From assembly GCF_001189915.1 (NCBI RefSeq), contig NZ_LFLS01000004.1:124001-188000 (forward strand): 64,000 bases of DNA, written 5' to 3'. Under the pieces are notes generated by a model. It was not told where the DNA came from and did no database searches. It was given only the letters and a program-made list of their open reading frames with translations. The translations under genes were made by a program, and so were the position numbers. Positions 42,919 through 53,062 of this stretch are shown here, in pieces. Position 1 is the stretch's first letter. The number at the start of each line of letters is the position of its first letter. Origin of the DNA: Herbaspirillum autotrophicum. Its GTDB lineage: Bacteria > Pseudomonadota > Gammaproteobacteria > Burkholderiales > Burkholderiaceae_D.

Positions 42919-45306
42919 TCAATTACGGACGGGCTTGCCGGTTTGCATCATGCCCATGATGCGTTCCTGGGTTTTCGGATGGTTCAGCAATTCCATGAAG
43001 GCTTTGCGTTCCAGATCGAGCAACCATTGTTCGTTGACGACGCTGCCTTCTTCGACTTCGCCACCGCTGACGATCTCGGCGATCATCTGGCCGAGCTTGA
43101 AGTCATGCGCCGAGATGAAGCCGCCGTCGCGCATGTTGACCAGTTGCGCCATGATGGTGGCGACACCGTAACGGCCAACCACCGGTACTTGCGGCGCCAG
43201 TGGCGGACGATAGCCGGCGTCGAACATGGCGCGTGCTTCGACCTTGGCGACATGCAGCAATTCGTAAGGATTGAACACCACCACGTCGTCGGCTTTCAGG
43301 TAACCGAGCTTGCGTGCTTCCAGTGCTGACTTCGAGACGTTGGCGGTAGCCGCGGCCAGGAAGTAGTCTTTCAGGAATTGCAGAATGTCGTTGCCCTTGG
43401 CTTCCCTGGCAGCGCGCACTGCCGCTTCTTTCAGACCACCGCCGGCCGGGATTAGACCCACGCCGACTTCCACCAGACCGATATAGGATTCGATGGCCAC
43501 CACCCGTTTGGCAGTGTGCAGCAACAATTCGCAACCACCGCCGAGCGCCAGACCGGCCACTGCGGCGACCACCGGCACATTGGCGTACTTGAGCGCCTGA
43601 TGTGCCTGTTGCAGATGATGCACCACCGGTTCGATGGCCTTGACGCCGCCCGACATGAACAGCGGCAGCATCGATTGCAGATCGGCACCGGCCGAGAAGG
43701 CCCCGCCTTCGGCGGCGTCCGGATGCCAGATCACCAGCCCCTTGAAATTGCTTTCGGCTTCGGCCAGTGCCTTGTTGATGCCATCGATGACGCCTTGACC
43801 GATGACGTGCATCTTGGTCTTGAACGACAGAATCAGCACATCATCGTTTTGATGCCAGATACGCACCGAGTCATCTTCGAAGAAGGTAACGCCGGCCGTC
43901 TTGCCATCGGCCACGCCTTCACCGAACAACGGCGCGCGGAACGGCTGACGTTGATACACCGCCAGTTCAGAACGGGCGACATTGGTTTTCTTCTTCGGCG
44001 AGTACGAACCGGTGGCGCCATGCACGCCTTCGCGGCCGTCGAAGACCCAGGCTGGCAATGGTGCGGTGGACAATGCCTTGCCGGCATCGATATCTTCCTT
44101 GACCCAGGTGGCGATCTGTTGCCAGCCTGAGGCTTGCCATGTTTCAAACGGACCGACGTTCCAGCCGAAGCCCCAGCGCATCGCGAAATCCAGATCGCGG
44201 GCATTGTCGGCCACGGTCTCCAGATGCACGGCGATGTAGTGGAAGGCATCCCGGAAAATCGCCCACAGGAATTGTCCTTGCGGATTGGTCGAATCGTGCA
44301 GCGCTTTCATGCGCTTGACCGGATCCTTGTCTTTCAGGATGCGGGCAATGATGTCATCGGCCTTGCCGCCGCCGGCGACGTAGTCGCCCTTGGCCGCATC
44401 AATGCGCAGAATATCCTTGCCGACTTTCTTGTAGAAACCGGCGCCGGTCTTTTGTCCCAGCGCGCCCTGCTCGACCAGCTTGGCCAGCAGCGGCGGCGTG
44501 GCATAGCTGGAGAAGAACGGATCGTCCTTCAGGTTGTCTTGCATGGTCTTGATCACATGACCCATGGTGTCCAGACCGACAACGTCAGCGGTACGGAAGG
44601 TACCGGACTTGGCGCGGCCCAGCTTGGCACCGGTCAGATCATCGACGACATCGACCGACAAACCGTATTTTTCGGCTTCAATGATGGTGGCCAGAATGCC
44701 GAACACACCGACGCGGTTGGCGACGAAGTTGGGGGTGTCGAATGCGCGCACCACACCTTTGCCGAGCGTAGTGGTGAGGAAGGCTTCCAGGCGGTCGAGA
44801 ATTTCCGGCTTGGTCGATACCGTCGGGATCAGTTCCACCAGATGCATGTAGCGTGGCGGGTTGAAAAAGTGCACGCCGCAGAAATGCGATTTCAGCGTGG
44901 CGTCAAAACCTTCCGACAACGCGGTGATCGACAGGCCGGAAGTATTCGAGGCGAAGATCGCATTCGGTGCGATGTGTGGCGCCACTTTCTTGTAGAGATC
45001 GTGTTTCCAGTCCATGCGCTCGGCAATGGCTTCGATGATCAGATCGCAACCGGCCAGCAGTTCGAGGTTGTCTTCGTAGTTGGCTACCTGGATCAGCGCG
45101 GCGTCGTCCTTGTTGGCCAGCGGCGCCGGGCTGAGTTTCTTCAGATTTTCGATGGCGCGCAGCACGATGCCGTTTTTCGGACCTTCCTTGGCGGGCAGAT
45201 CGAACAGCACCACCGGCACTTTGGCGTTGATACAGTGGGCGGCAATCTGAGCCCCCATCACGCCCGCGCCGAGCACGGCTACTTTTTTGACGATGAAATT
45301 GGACAC
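42919..45306 (-). CDS. fadN-like: 3-hydroxyacyl-CoA dehydrogenase/enoyl-CoA hydratase (FadN-like multienzyme)
   Basis: 795-residue bifunctional beta-oxidation enzyme. GTG start at 45306 with GAAGGAG. Domain order is dehydrogenase first ('VAVLGAGVMGAQIAAHCINAKVPVVLFDL', NAD site, then 'HFFNPPRYMHLVELIPT'), followed by 3HCDH C-terminal parts and a C-terminal crotonase domain ('GLALGGGCELLLHTAKRV', 'GLVEVGVGLIPAGGG'). This order is that of FadN, opposite to E. coli FadB. Gene order acd-fadN-thiolase-ech supports the role. Confidence 0.93.
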   Translation of the reverse strand: MSNFIVKKVAVLGAGVMGAQIAAHCINAKVPVVLFDLPAKEGPKNGIVLRAIENLKKLSPAPLANKDDAALIQVANYEDNLELLAGCDLIIEAIAERMDWKHDLYKKVAPHIAPNAIFASNTSGLSITALSEGFDATLKSHFCGVHFFNPPRYMHLVELIPTVSTKPEILDRLEAFLTTTLGKGVVRAFDTPNFVANRVGVFGILATIIEAEKYGLSVDVVDDLTGAKLGRAKSGTFRTADVVGLDTMGHVIKTMQDNLKDDPFFSSYATPPLLAKLVEQGALGQKTGAGFYKKVGKDILRIDAAKGDYVAGGGKADDIIARILKDKDPVKRMKALHDSTNPQGQFLWAIFRDAFHYIAVHLETVADNARDLDFAMRWGFGWNVGPFETWQASGWQQIATWVKEDIDAGKALSTAPLPAWVFDGREGVHGATGSYSPKKKTNVARSELAVYQRQPFRAPLFGEGVADGKTAGVTFFEDDSVRIWHQNDDVLILSFKTKMHVIGQGVIDGINKALAEAESNFKGLVIWHPDAAEGGAFSAGADLQSMLPLFMSGGVKAIEPVVHHLQQAHQALKYANVPVVAAVAGLALGGGCELLLHTAKRVVAIESYIGLVEVGVGLIPAGGGLKEAAVRAAREAKGNDILQFLKDYFLAAATANVSKSALEARKLGYLKADDVVVFNPYELLHVAKVEARAMFDAGYRPPLAPQVPVVGRYGVATIMAQLVNMRDGGFISAHDFKLGQMIAEIVSGGEVEEGSVVNEQWLLDLERKAFMELLNHPKTQERIMGMMQTGKPVRN

Positions 45307-45451
45307 GCGTATCTCCTTCTATATGGCAAAGCAAAATCGGGGGAAGCGCGGCGCGAAGGTAATACCGTGTCACGGTACTGTCACCCTTCCCGCCCGCCTT
45401 TACAGCATGAGTGCAAACACCGGCGCAACGCGCCGGGTAGTGCGAATGCGA

Positions 45452-47242
45452 TCAGAACAGATCGGCATCCAATGCCATCAGGTTAGCCGAGCCGGAACGG
45501 GCCTGACGGATCAGCATGGCGCTTTCCGGCAGCAGGCGGGCGAAGTAGAAGCGCGCTGTTGCCAGTTTGGCAGTATAAAAAGTGTCGCCGGAGTCTTGCT
45601 TGGCCAATGCGATCTTTGCCATTTGTGCAAAGAAGTAGGCATAGACCATGTGACCGACTACGCGCAAGTATGGCACAGCGGCAGCACCAACTTCATCCGG
45701 GTTCTGGAATGCCTTCATGCCGATTTCCATGGTCAGCTTGCTGACCTTGTCGCCGATGTCGGCCAGCGGCGTGATGAATTCGGACAAAGCTTCGTCGGTA
45801 CCGTTCTCTTCGATGAAGGCCTGCACTTGCGCACCGAATTTCTTCAGCTTGGCGCCGTTGTCCATCAGGATCTTGCGGCCCAGCAGATCGAGCGACTGAA
45901 TCGTGTTGGTGCCTTCATAGATCATGTTGATACGCGCATCGCGCACATATTGCTCCATGCCCCATTCCGCGATGTAGCCATGGCCGCCATATACCTGCAG
46001 GCATTCCGAGGTGGAAATCCAGGCATTGTCGGTGATGAAAGCCTTGACGATCGGCGTCAGCAAAGCAACCTGATCGGCGGCTTCCTTGCGCACTTCTTCA
46101 TCCGGGTGATTCAGTTCCTTGTCGAGTTGCAGCGCCACATACGAACAGAAGGCACGGCCGCCTTCGGCATAGGCTTTGGCAGTCAGCAACATGCGGCGCA
46201 CATCGGCGTGCACGATGATCGGATCGGCCGGCTTGTCCGGTGCCTTGATACCCGACAGGCTGCGCATCTGAATGCGGTCCTTGGCATACACCAGCGCATT
46301 TTGATACGCCACTTCCGTCAGCCCCAGTCCTTGCATGCCGACGCCGAGACGCGCCGCGTTCATGAACACGAACATCGCATTCAGGCCCTTGTGCGGTTCG
46401 CCGATCAGCCAACCGGTGGCGCCATCCAGATTCATCTGACAGGTGGCGTTGCCATGGATACCCATTTTCTCTTCAATTGCACCGCAAGCGATAGGATTGC
46501 GGGCACCGAGCGAACCGTCGGCATTGGGCAGGAATTTCGGCACGATGAACAACGAAATACCCTTGGAGCCTTGCGGCGCATCCGGCAGACGCGCCAGCAC
46601 CAGATGCACGATATTGTCGGACATGTCATGTTCACCGGCCGAAATGAAAATCTTGCTGCCGGTGATCTTGCAGGAGCCGTCGGCTTGCGGCTCAGCCTTC
46701 GAGCGCAACAGGCCGAGATCAGTGCCGCAATGCGATTCGGTCAGGCACATGGTGCCGGTCCATGCGCCGGAAATCAGTTTCGGCAGATACAGTGCTTTTT
46801 GCACGTCCGAACCGTGTGCGTGGATACATTCGTAAGCGCCGTGCGACAAGCCCGGATACATGGTCCATGCCTGGTTCGACGAGTTCAGCATTTCGTAGAA
46901 CGAATTGTTGACCACCAATGGCAAGCCCTGGCCGCCGAATTCCGGATCACAGGACAGTGCGGCCCAGCCAGCTTCCACATATTGCTTGTAGGCTTCCTTG
47001 TAGCCCTTCGGTGGCGTAACGGTTTTGGTTTCCTTGTCGTAGTGGCAGCCTTCGCGGTCGCCCGAATGATTCAGCGGAAACAATACCTGGGAAGTGAACT
47101 TGCCGCCCTCTTCCAGCACCTGATCGATCAGTTCGCGATTGGTGTCGGCATGCGCCGGCAAGGTCTTGAGCACGTCTTCGACTTGCAGCAATTCGTGCAG
47201 CACAAATTGCATGTCGCGTAAGGGGGCAATGTATTGAGGCAT
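45452..47242 (-). CDS. acyl-CoA dehydrogenase (large, with C-terminal extension)
   Basis: FAD-dependent dehydrogenase that starts each beta-oxidation round. 596 residues, longer than classical enzymes, like the AcdA/FadE-related group with extra N- and C-terminal parts. Flavin/substrate segments are 'GTMCLTESHCGTDLGLLRSKA', 'KITGSKIFISAGEHDM' and 'IYEGTNTIQSLDLLGRK', whose Glu is the catalytic base. Between the TetR gene (upstream) and the FadN-like gene. Confidence 0.94.
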   Translation of the reverse strand: MPQYIAPLRDMQFVLHELLQVEDVLKTLPAHADTNRELIDQVLEEGGKFTSQVLFPLNHSGDREGCHYDKETKTVTPPKGYKEAYKQYVEAGWAALSCDPEFGGQGLPLVVNNSFYEMLNSSNQAWTMYPGLSHGAYECIHAHGSDVQKALYLPKLISGAWTGTMCLTESHCGTDLGLLRSKAEPQADGSCKITGSKIFISAGEHDMSDNIVHLVLARLPDAPQGSKGISLFIVPKFLPNADGSLGARNPIACGAIEEKMGIHGNATCQMNLDGATGWLIGEPHKGLNAMFVFMNAARLGVGMQGLGLTEVAYQNALVYAKDRIQMRSLSGIKAPDKPADPIIVHADVRRMLLTAKAYAEGGRAFCSYVALQLDKELNHPDEEVRKEAADQVALLTPIVKAFITDNAWISTSECLQVYGGHGYIAEWGMEQYVRDARINMIYEGTNTIQSLDLLGRKILMDNGAKLKKFGAQVQAFIEENGTDEALSEFITPLADIGDKVSKLTMEIGMKAFQNPDEVGAAAVPYLRVVGHMVYAYFFAQMAKIALAKQDSGDTFYTAKLATARFYFARLLPESAMLIRQARSGSANLMALDADLF

Positions 47243-47267
47243 GGTTTGTCTCCGGCAGGATGGATAG

Positions 47268-47966
47268 TCAGGCTGCGTTATTGGCAGGGGATATGGAATG
47301 CTTGGCTGATGCGGTCTTCCCGGAGGAAGTTGAATCGGGATTGCGATAGCTGTCGATCAGGCGGTCGAAACTGGCTTGTGCGCGTTCCACGCTGCCGGGG
47401 ATGCGCAAGAAGCGGGCATCGTGATGCAGCGCCAGAATCAGGCCGTAGATTTCGTACACCATTTGTTCAACATTGATGTCGTTGCGCAGATGGCCCATTT
47501 CCATGGCTTGCTGAATCGAGCGTTGCAGCGCATCGCGCCAGGCCTGCACCATCGCTACCAATTGTTCGCGGATGGCGCCCGGCCGGTCGTCATATTCAAC
47601 CGCGCCGCTGATATAGATACAGCCGAGGGCAATTTCCACTGTCACCAGTTTGACCCAGCGCGCAAACATGCCTTGCAGACGCGGCAAGCCGCGCGGTTCC
47701 TTGATGCTGGGGTAGAACACGTCTTGTTCGAAACGGTTGTGATAGAGGCGCACGACCTCGATCTGCAAGTCTTCGCGCGAGCCGAAATGGGCAAACACAC
47801 CCGACTTGCTCATTTTCATTTTTTCCGCGAGCAAGCCGATGGTCAAGCCTTCGAGGCCGTCGCGGCTGGATAATTCTAATGCGACATCGAGAATCGCCAC
47901 GCGCGTCAGTTCGCCCTTGCGCATGAATTTCGGTCGCTTGCCTGTCACGGAGGATGTCTCAATCAT
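47268..47966 (-). CDS. TetR/AcrR family regulator of the beta-oxidation operon
   Basis: 232 residues from ATG 47966 (ATG 47975 adds three). HTH near residues 20-60: 'ILDVALELSSRDGLEGLTIGLLAEKMKMSKSGVFAHFGSREDL', then an effector-binding helical domain. It is the first gene of the operon and is probably a fatty-acyl-CoA-sensing repressor acting at the palindrome at 48054-48069. The acyl-CoA effector is an inference from operon content. Confidence 0.9.
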   Translation of the reverse strand: MIETSSVTGKRPKFMRKGELTRVAILDVALELSSRDGLEGLTIGLLAEKMKMSKSGVFAHFGSREDLQIEVVRLYHNRFEQDVFYPSIKEPRGLPRLQGMFARWVKLVTVEIALGCIYISGAVEYDDRPGAIREQLVAMVQAWRDALQRSIQQAMEMGHLRNDINVEQMVYEIYGLILALHHDARFLRIPGSVERAQASFDRLIDSYRNPDSTSSGKTASAKHSISPANNAA

Positions 47967-48053
47967 CGCTGTCAATCTCAGAAGTTAGCGTATGTCCTGC
48001 GTCCGTTGCATGATGCGCTGTCGAAACAGCTGAAACGGCACAGAAATTTTTAT

Positions 48054-48069
48054 TAGAACGGTCGTACTA
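48054..48069. promoter_or_regulatory. probable TetR operator
   Basis: TAGAACG-GT-CGTACTA is an inverted repeat with 6 of 7 arm positions matching, 88 bp upstream of the TetR gene. GAACGnnCGT-type dyads are common for fatty-acid TetR repressors in betaproteobacteria. Confidence 0.6.
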
Positions 48070-48211
48070 TTATTCATTGCCCGACAAATGTCAAACAAAA
48101 AAACGCAAGCCGGTCAAATTGCGGGAAAGCACCGTCAGGCGGGTGTCAGAAGTCGCCGCGCCGGTGGGTGAGGATCATTGCATAAAAGAAATTGCGCATC
48201 CCTGCGCTGCA

Positions 48212-48601
48212 TCAAGAATCTGTGCCGGAGGCCTTGTCGAGCGAACGCCGGTCGCGCTTGGTGGGGCGGCCCTTGCGTCTGGCGGCCGGTTCCGGTGCCA
48301 GCCGGTTGCGCTCGGCGCTGAGGCGACGGCGTTCCAGACTGTCGGCGGTTTCCGCGTAGAGCTGCTGCGCCACTGCCGCCGCGCCGCGCTTGTCGCTGAT
48401 GCCCCGCACTTCGACTTCCCATTCGGTGGCGCCGTTATCAATTTGCAAACTGTCGCCGCAACGCACGCTGTGCGCGGGCTTGGTCTTGTCGCCGTTGAGC
48501 CGGACCTTGCCGTGGTCGACAGCATCACTTGCCAGCGAGCGCGTCTTGAAGAAACGCGCGGCCCAGAGCCATTTATCGATGCGGGTGGTGTCAGTCATCA
48601 C
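48212..48601 (-). CDS. hslR: RNA-binding S4 domain heat-shock protein (Hsp15)
   Basis: 129 residues. S4 RNA-binding domain at residues 7-70 ('TRIDKWLWAARFFKTRSLASDAVDHGKVRLNG'), followed by a basic tail ('RRKGRPTKRDRRSLDKASG') as in HslR. Hsp15 binds stalled 50S subunits carrying nascent chains. Convergent or isolated unit between the TetR gene and the thiolase. Confidence 0.9.
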   Translation of the reverse strand: MMTDTTRIDKWLWAARFFKTRSLASDAVDHGKVRLNGDKTKPAHSVRCGDSLQIDNGATEWEVEVRGISDKRGAAAVAQQLYAETADSLERRRLSAERNRLAPEPAARRKGRPTKRDRRSLDKASGTDS

Positions 48602-48683
48602 GCGTCATGCCATCACGGCCGCCAAGAGTCTGTATTCACCGGCAAAGCGCATTGCCGGAACATGAATACCGTTATCAAAGAAA

Positions 48684-48708
48684 AATGCCGGCTGTGACAG
48701 CCGGCATT
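48684..48708 (-). terminator. intrinsic terminator for the acetyl-CoA acetyltransferase gene
   Basis: AATGCCGGCT (48684-48693), loop GTGAC, AGCCGGCATT (48699-48708). On the minus strand T's follow (A-run 48681-48685). Confidence 0.85.
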
Positions 48709-48747
48709 GCAAATCGCTGACCGCCGGTGGCGGTCAGGATCAGGGTA

Positions 48748-49923
48748 TCAGCGCTCAACCGCCAGCGCCACACCCATGCCGCCGCCGATACACAGGCTGG
48801 CCAGACCGCGCTTGGCATCACGCCGCGCCATCTCATGCAGCAGCGTCACCAGAATACGACAGCCGGATGCGCCAATCGGATGGCCGATGGCAATCGCGCC
48901 GCCATTGACGTTGATCTTGGACGTATCCCAGCCCATTTGCTTGTTGACGGCAATGGCTTGTGCGGCGAACGCTTCGTTGATTTCCATCAGGTCCAGGTCC
49001 TGTGCAGTCCAGCCGGCCTTTTGCAGGCACAGCTGGGACGCCGGCACCGGACCCATGCCCATGATGCTCGGATCGAGACCGGCCGACGAATACGACTTGA
49101 TCTTGGCCAGTACCGGCAGACCGAGTTCCTTGGCCAGACGCGCCGACGTCACGATCACCGCAGCAGCGCCGTCGTTGATGCCGGACGCATTGCCCGCCGT
49201 CACGGTGCCGTCTTTGGCGAACGCCGGACGCAAGCCGGCCATTCCTTCGAGCGTGGCGCCATGCTTGATGAATTCATCGCTGTCGACCACGGTCGTGCCC
49301 TTCTTGGTCACGATTTCATACGGCAGGATTTCATCCTTGAACTTGCCGGCCTTTTGCGCGGCTTCTGCCTTGTTTTGCGAAGCGACCGCGAATTCGTCCT
49401 GCTCGGCGCGTGAAATTTCGTATTTCTTGGCGACGTTCTCAGCCGTGATGCCCATGTGGTACTGGTTGTAGACATCCCACAGGCCGTCGACGATCATGGT
49501 GTCCGTCAGTTTGGCATCGCCCATGCGGAAGCCGTCGCGCGAATGGTTCAATACGTGTGGCGAGGCGCTCATGTTTTCCTGGCCGCCGGCGATCACGATC
49601 TGGGCGTCGCCACACTTGATGGCTTGTGCGGCCAGATGGATTGCCTTGAGACCGCTGCCACAGACCTTGCCGACCACGAAGGCTGGCACCATGTCCGGCA
49701 AACCGGAACGGATCACGGCCTGACGCGCGGGATTCTGGCCGACGCCGGCAGTCAGCACCTGGCCCAGAATGACTTCACTGATCTGTTCCGGCTTGATGCC
49801 GGTTTTGGCCAGCAGGCCCTTGATGACATGTGCGCCGAGGTCCGATGCTGCGATTTTCGACAATGCGCCGCCAAACTTACCGACCGCTGTTCTTTGTGCT
49901 GCGACAATAACGACATCATCCAT
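48748..49923 (-). CDS. phaA/atoB-like: acetyl-CoA C-acetyltransferase
   Basis: 391-residue biosynthetic-type thiolase joining two acetyl-CoA to acetoacetyl-CoA. Contains '[16 protein letters not shown]' with the nucleophilic Cys, '[17 protein letters not shown]' and the closing '[13 protein letters not shown]'. The length and motifs fit PhaA/AtoB rather than FadA. It is separate from the beta-oxidation operon. Likely links to polyhydroxybutyrate or ketone metabolism, not shown here. Confidence 0.93.
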   Translation of the reverse strand: MDDVVIVAAQRTAVGKFGGALSKIAASDLGAHVIKGLLAKTGIKPEQISEVILGQVLTAGVGQNPARQAVIRSGLPDMVPAFVVGKVCGSGLKAIHLAAQAIKCGDAQIVIAGGQENMSASPHVLNHSRDGFRMGDAKLTDTMIVDGLWDVYNQYHMGITAENVAKKYEISRAEQDEFAVASQNKAEAAQKAGKFKDEILPYEIVTKKGTTVVDSDEFIKHGATLEGMAGLRPAFAKDGTVTAGNASGINDGAAAVIVTSARLAKELGLPVLAKIKSYSSAGLDPSIMGMGPVPASQLCLQKAGWTAQDLDLMEINEAFAAQAIAVNKQMGWDTSKINVNGGAIAIGHPIGASGCRILVTLLHEMARRDAKRGLASLCIGGGMGVALAVER

Positions 49924-50082
49924 TACATGCTCCTCTGTAATCTGTAATCCGCGAATCGGGACTGCAATCTTATCACTTCATTTCGCTTTTGCCTGCACGT
50001 AGAAATGCTAGCGCAGAGCGCAAAACGAGAGTTGCGGCAGGTCAATTTTCTTCGAGGAAATCGCCTTCTGAAGCGACCGGCA

Positions 50083-50116
50083 AAAAGCCCCGCTCACATG
50101 CATGAGCGGGGCTTTT
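50083..50116 (-). terminator. intrinsic terminator for the catalase gene
   Basis: AAAAGCCCCGCTCA (50083-50096) with TGAGCGGGGCTTTT (50103-50116), loop CATGCA; a T-run follows on the minus strand. Fourteen base pairs. Confidence 0.93.
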
Positions 50117-50142
50117 CGTGTTGCGCGATGTTGCCGGATTGC

Positions 50143-51579
50143 CTACTTCAGTGCGGCAATCGCCTTCGCCACACCGGCGCCATACGCCGGATCAGCCTTG
50201 CTGCAGTTGTCGATATGACGCTGCTTGATGGCATCGGCGGCACCGGAGATGGCGCGCGCCGTATTTTCAAACAAGACCTGCTGCTGCGCCGGCGTCATCA
50301 GACGGAACAGCGCTGCCGGTTGCGAGTAATAATCTTCGTCAACGCGGTGATTCCAGTGGTCGGCAGCACCTTCAATCGACAGCGGCGGCTCGCGGAAATC
50401 CGGCTGCTCTTGCCATTGACCATAACTGTTCGGCTCGTAACCCAGGGTTCCGCCATGGTTGCCATCAACCCGCATGGCACCGTCACGATGCGAGGTATTG
50501 ACCGGGCAGCGGGCAGCATTGACCGGAATCTGGAACGAATTCACGCCGAGACGATAGCGGTGCGCATCGCCATACGAGAACAAGCGGCCTTGCAGCATCT
50601 TGTCCGGCGAGAAACTGATACCCGGCACCACGTTGGCTGGCGAAAAGGCCGCCTGCTCAACTTCGGCGAAGTAGTTTTCCGGATTGCGGTTGAGTTCCAG
50701 CACGCCGACTTCGATTTCCGGATAGTCGCCATGCGGCCAGACCTTCGTCAGATCGAATGGATTGAGGTGGTAAGTGCCGGCTTCTTTTTCCGGCATGATC
50801 TGCACGAACAGCTTCCAGCGCGGGAAGTCCTTTTTCTCGATGCTGTCGAACAGGTCGCGCTGCGAGCTTTCGCGATCACGGCCCACCAGTTCTTCGGCTT
50901 CGGCATCGGTCAGATTCTGGATGCCCTGTTGGGTCTTGAAGGCGAACTTGACCCAGAAGCGCTCGTTGTCGGCATTCAGGAAACTGAACGTGTGGCTGCC
51001 GAAACCGTGCATGTGGCGATACGAACGCGGCAGACCGCGATCACTCATGACCACCGTGACTTGATGCAGGGCTTCCGGCAACAGGGTCCAGTAATCCCAG
51101 TTATTGTTGGCGCTGCGCAGATTGGTTTTCGGATCGCGTTTGACGGCGCGATTCAGATCAGGAAATTTGTGCGGGTCACGCATGAAGAACACCGGTGTAT
51201 TGTTGCCCACCAGATCCCAGTTGCCCTGCTCGGTATAGAACTTGATGGCGAAACCGCGAATATCGCGCTCGGCATCGGCTGCGCCGCGCTCGCCGGCAAC
51301 GGTCGAGAAGCGCAGGAACAAATCGGTTTTCTTGCCGATTTCAGAAAATATCCTGGCCTTGGTGTAACGGGTGATATCGTGAGTGACGGTGAAAGTGCCA
51401 TACGCCGCCGAGCCCTTGGCGTGCATGCGCCGTTCAGGAATCACTTCGCGGTCGAAGTGGGCCAGTTTTTCCAGGAACCAGACATCTTGCAACAAGGCGG
51501 GACCGCGCGGACCGGCCGTCTGGATGTTTTGATTATCGGCAACCGGAGCGCCGGCAGAGGTAGTTAATTTGTTGCTCAT
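50143..51579 (-). CDS. katA: monofunctional haem catalase
   Basis: Decomposes hydrogen peroxide. 478 residues, small-subunit clade 3 type. Active-site His in '[14 protein letters not shown]'-like segment '[14 protein letters not shown]', conserved '[43 protein letters not shown]' and the haem-proximal Tyr in '[14 protein letters not shown]'. Start ATG 51579 with AAAGGGA. Divergent region upstream has a LysR-type dyad (51671-51689). Ends at a strong terminator. Confidence 0.96.
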   Translation of the reverse strand: MSNKLTTSAGAPVADNQNIQTAGPRGPALLQDVWFLEKLAHFDREVIPERRMHAKGSAAYGTFTVTHDITRYTKARIFSEIGKKTDLFLRFSTVAGERGAADAERDIRGFAIKFYTEQGNWDLVGNNTPVFFMRDPHKFPDLNRAVKRDPKTNLRSANNNWDYWTLLPEALHQVTVVMSDRGLPRSYRHMHGFGSHTFSFLNADNERFWVKFAFKTQQGIQNLTDAEAEELVGRDRESSQRDLFDSIEKKDFPRWKLFVQIMPEKEAGTYHLNPFDLTKVWPHGDYPEIEVGVLELNRNPENYFAEVEQAAFSPANVVPGISFSPDKMLQGRLFSYGDAHRYRLGVNSFQIPVNAARCPVNTSHRDGAMRVDGNHGGTLGYEPNSYGQWQEQPDFREPPLSIEGAADHWNHRVDEDYYSQPAALFRLMTPAQQQVLFENTARAISGAADAIKQRHIDNCSKADPAYGAGVAKAIAALK

Positions 51580-51670
51580 GTCAAATCCCTTTAAGAACCT
51601 AGGTTAGTCATCCCGCTTCCAGCAGAGGCGGCACTGCATGAACTTTAAACAAAACTATCAATATTGGACA

Positions 51671-51689
51671 ATTGATTATCTTTATCAAT
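51671..51689 (-). promoter_or_regulatory. candidate OxyR-like binding dyad upstream of katA
   Basis: ATTGAT-N7-ATCAAT, a perfect 6-bp inverted repeat with a 7-nt centre, about 92 bp from the katA start. The N7 geometry is that of LysR-family regulators such as OxyR. The rest of the 293-bp gap to the clsB gene (51580-51872) shows no gene. Confidence 0.4.
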
Positions 51690-51872
51690 CAGATAGCTTT
51701 TGCAGCGCTACCTTTTTCTTTTCCCATCCTGAGCGACGCTTATTTGACGACAAGTACCTCCGCTTGTCCAGATGCAGATCGGCAATGAGGGGGAAGTTAC
51801 AGCGAATAATGACGATATTTCCATGCTATCAGCTGGCAATGACATCGCAACGACACCTTACATCAGGCAACA

Positions 51873-53036
51873 TCAGGCATCTTTACCCAGCGTAATAATG
51901 TGGATCACGCCCCGATATAACAGGAAGGCCGTGCCGTACCAGAGCTTTTTATACCAGGGTGAACTGGCGAACTCTTGCAGATTGACCGGTGTGCCATCGG
52001 CAATGCCGGCTTCGATTTCGGTACGCAGGTAACTGGCAAAGGCGGCATCGCTGATGACCACATTGGCTTCCTGATTGACGAACAGGCTCAGGCCATCATA
52101 GTTGCTGGAACCGACGGTCGCCCATTCATCATCCACGACTGCTACCTTGGCATGCAACTGGGTCTTGTCGTATTCGACGATGCGGACCCCGGCCTCCAGC
52201 AGCTTGGGATAGAAGGAATGGGCAACTGCGTCCTGCATCATGAATTGCCCGACCCCGAGCAACAAGGTCACGCGCACGCCACGCGCCGCCGCCGCTTCCA
52301 GCGCGCGCCGCAACTTGCGGCCGGGGGCGAAATAGGGATTGGTCAGATAAGCACTCTCCCGCGCCCGCCCGAGCGCTTGCAGATAAGCGCGCTGAATCGT
52401 GCGCCGGTTGCGCCAGTTGTCGCGCACCACCAGACCGGCCAATGCAGCGCCGTAGACCTGAAAATGCCGAGAGGCACGCATTTTCTTGAAGTTTTCCCAG
52501 CGTGCGCGCAATTTCATTTGCCCGATGCGCACCCATTGATCCTGCATTTCTTCGTGAATCACTGGCACCAGCGGACCGCTGATGGCAACTGCAAAATCCC
52601 AGCGCGGCGCTGGCAAGGGCGTACGACGGGAATCGTCGGAATACAGATCGTCAATGATGTTCAAACCGCCCACGAACGCAACATAGCGATCAATCACGCA
52701 CAGCTTGCGGTGACTGCGCGCCACGCCGCGCTTGAACCAGGGATTGAAAGAACGGTGATGGACGCCGGCCGCATGCAAGGTGGTTCTGAGCAGGCGGCTA
52801 TGCTTGATACCGGTGCCGAGCCAGTCGGAAATGACACTGACCACGACCCCTCTGGCCGCTGCGCGCTGCAGCGCATCGCGCACCAGCACGCCGGTTTCGT
52901 CGAGACTGAAAATATAGGTTTCGAGATAGATTTCGACGCGCGCCGCATCAATGGCGGCAATCAATGCAGGGAAAAAAGCGGCGCCGTTATGCAACAGCAC
53001 AATATTGTTGTCGGCACAGAAATTTACCGAACGCAT
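51873..53036 (-). CDS. clsB: cardiolipin synthase B-like phospholipase D protein
   Basis: 387 residues from ATG 53036; the longer frame to 53117 would overlap the upstream gene. Two HKD motifs are intact: 'SHRKLCVIDRYVAFVGG' and 'LHAKVAVVDDEWATVGSSN'. ClsB condenses phosphatidyl donors to cardiolipin at the inner membrane and is often co-transcribed with an endonuclease/exonuclease/phosphatase (EEP) protein, as here, where the neighbour's stop is 27 nt upstream. Confidence 0.93.
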   Translation of the reverse strand: MRSVNFCADNNIVLLHNGAAFFPALIAAIDAARVEIYLETYIFSLDETGVLVRDALQRAAARGVVVSVISDWLGTGIKHSRLLRTTLHAAGVHHRSFNPWFKRGVARSHRKLCVIDRYVAFVGGLNIIDDLYSDDSRRTPLPAPRWDFAVAISGPLVPVIHEEMQDQWVRIGQMKLRARWENFKKMRASRHFQVYGAALAGLVVRDNWRNRRTIQRAYLQALGRARESAYLTNPYFAPGRKLRRALEAAAARGVRVTLLLGVGQFMMQDAVAHSFYPKLLEAGVRIVEYDKTQLHAKVAVVDDEWATVGSSNYDGLSLFVNQEANVVISDAAFASYLRTEIEAGIADGTPVNLQEFASSPWYKKLWYGTAFLLYRGVIHIITLGKDA

Positions 53037-53062
53037 GAAAACTCTGTCATGAGGGTAAATTC

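Noticed and set aside
45287-47221. 644-codon plus-strand frame
   Set aside because: Antisense to the acyl-CoA dehydrogenase gene, with His/Gln/Arg-rich shadow composition.
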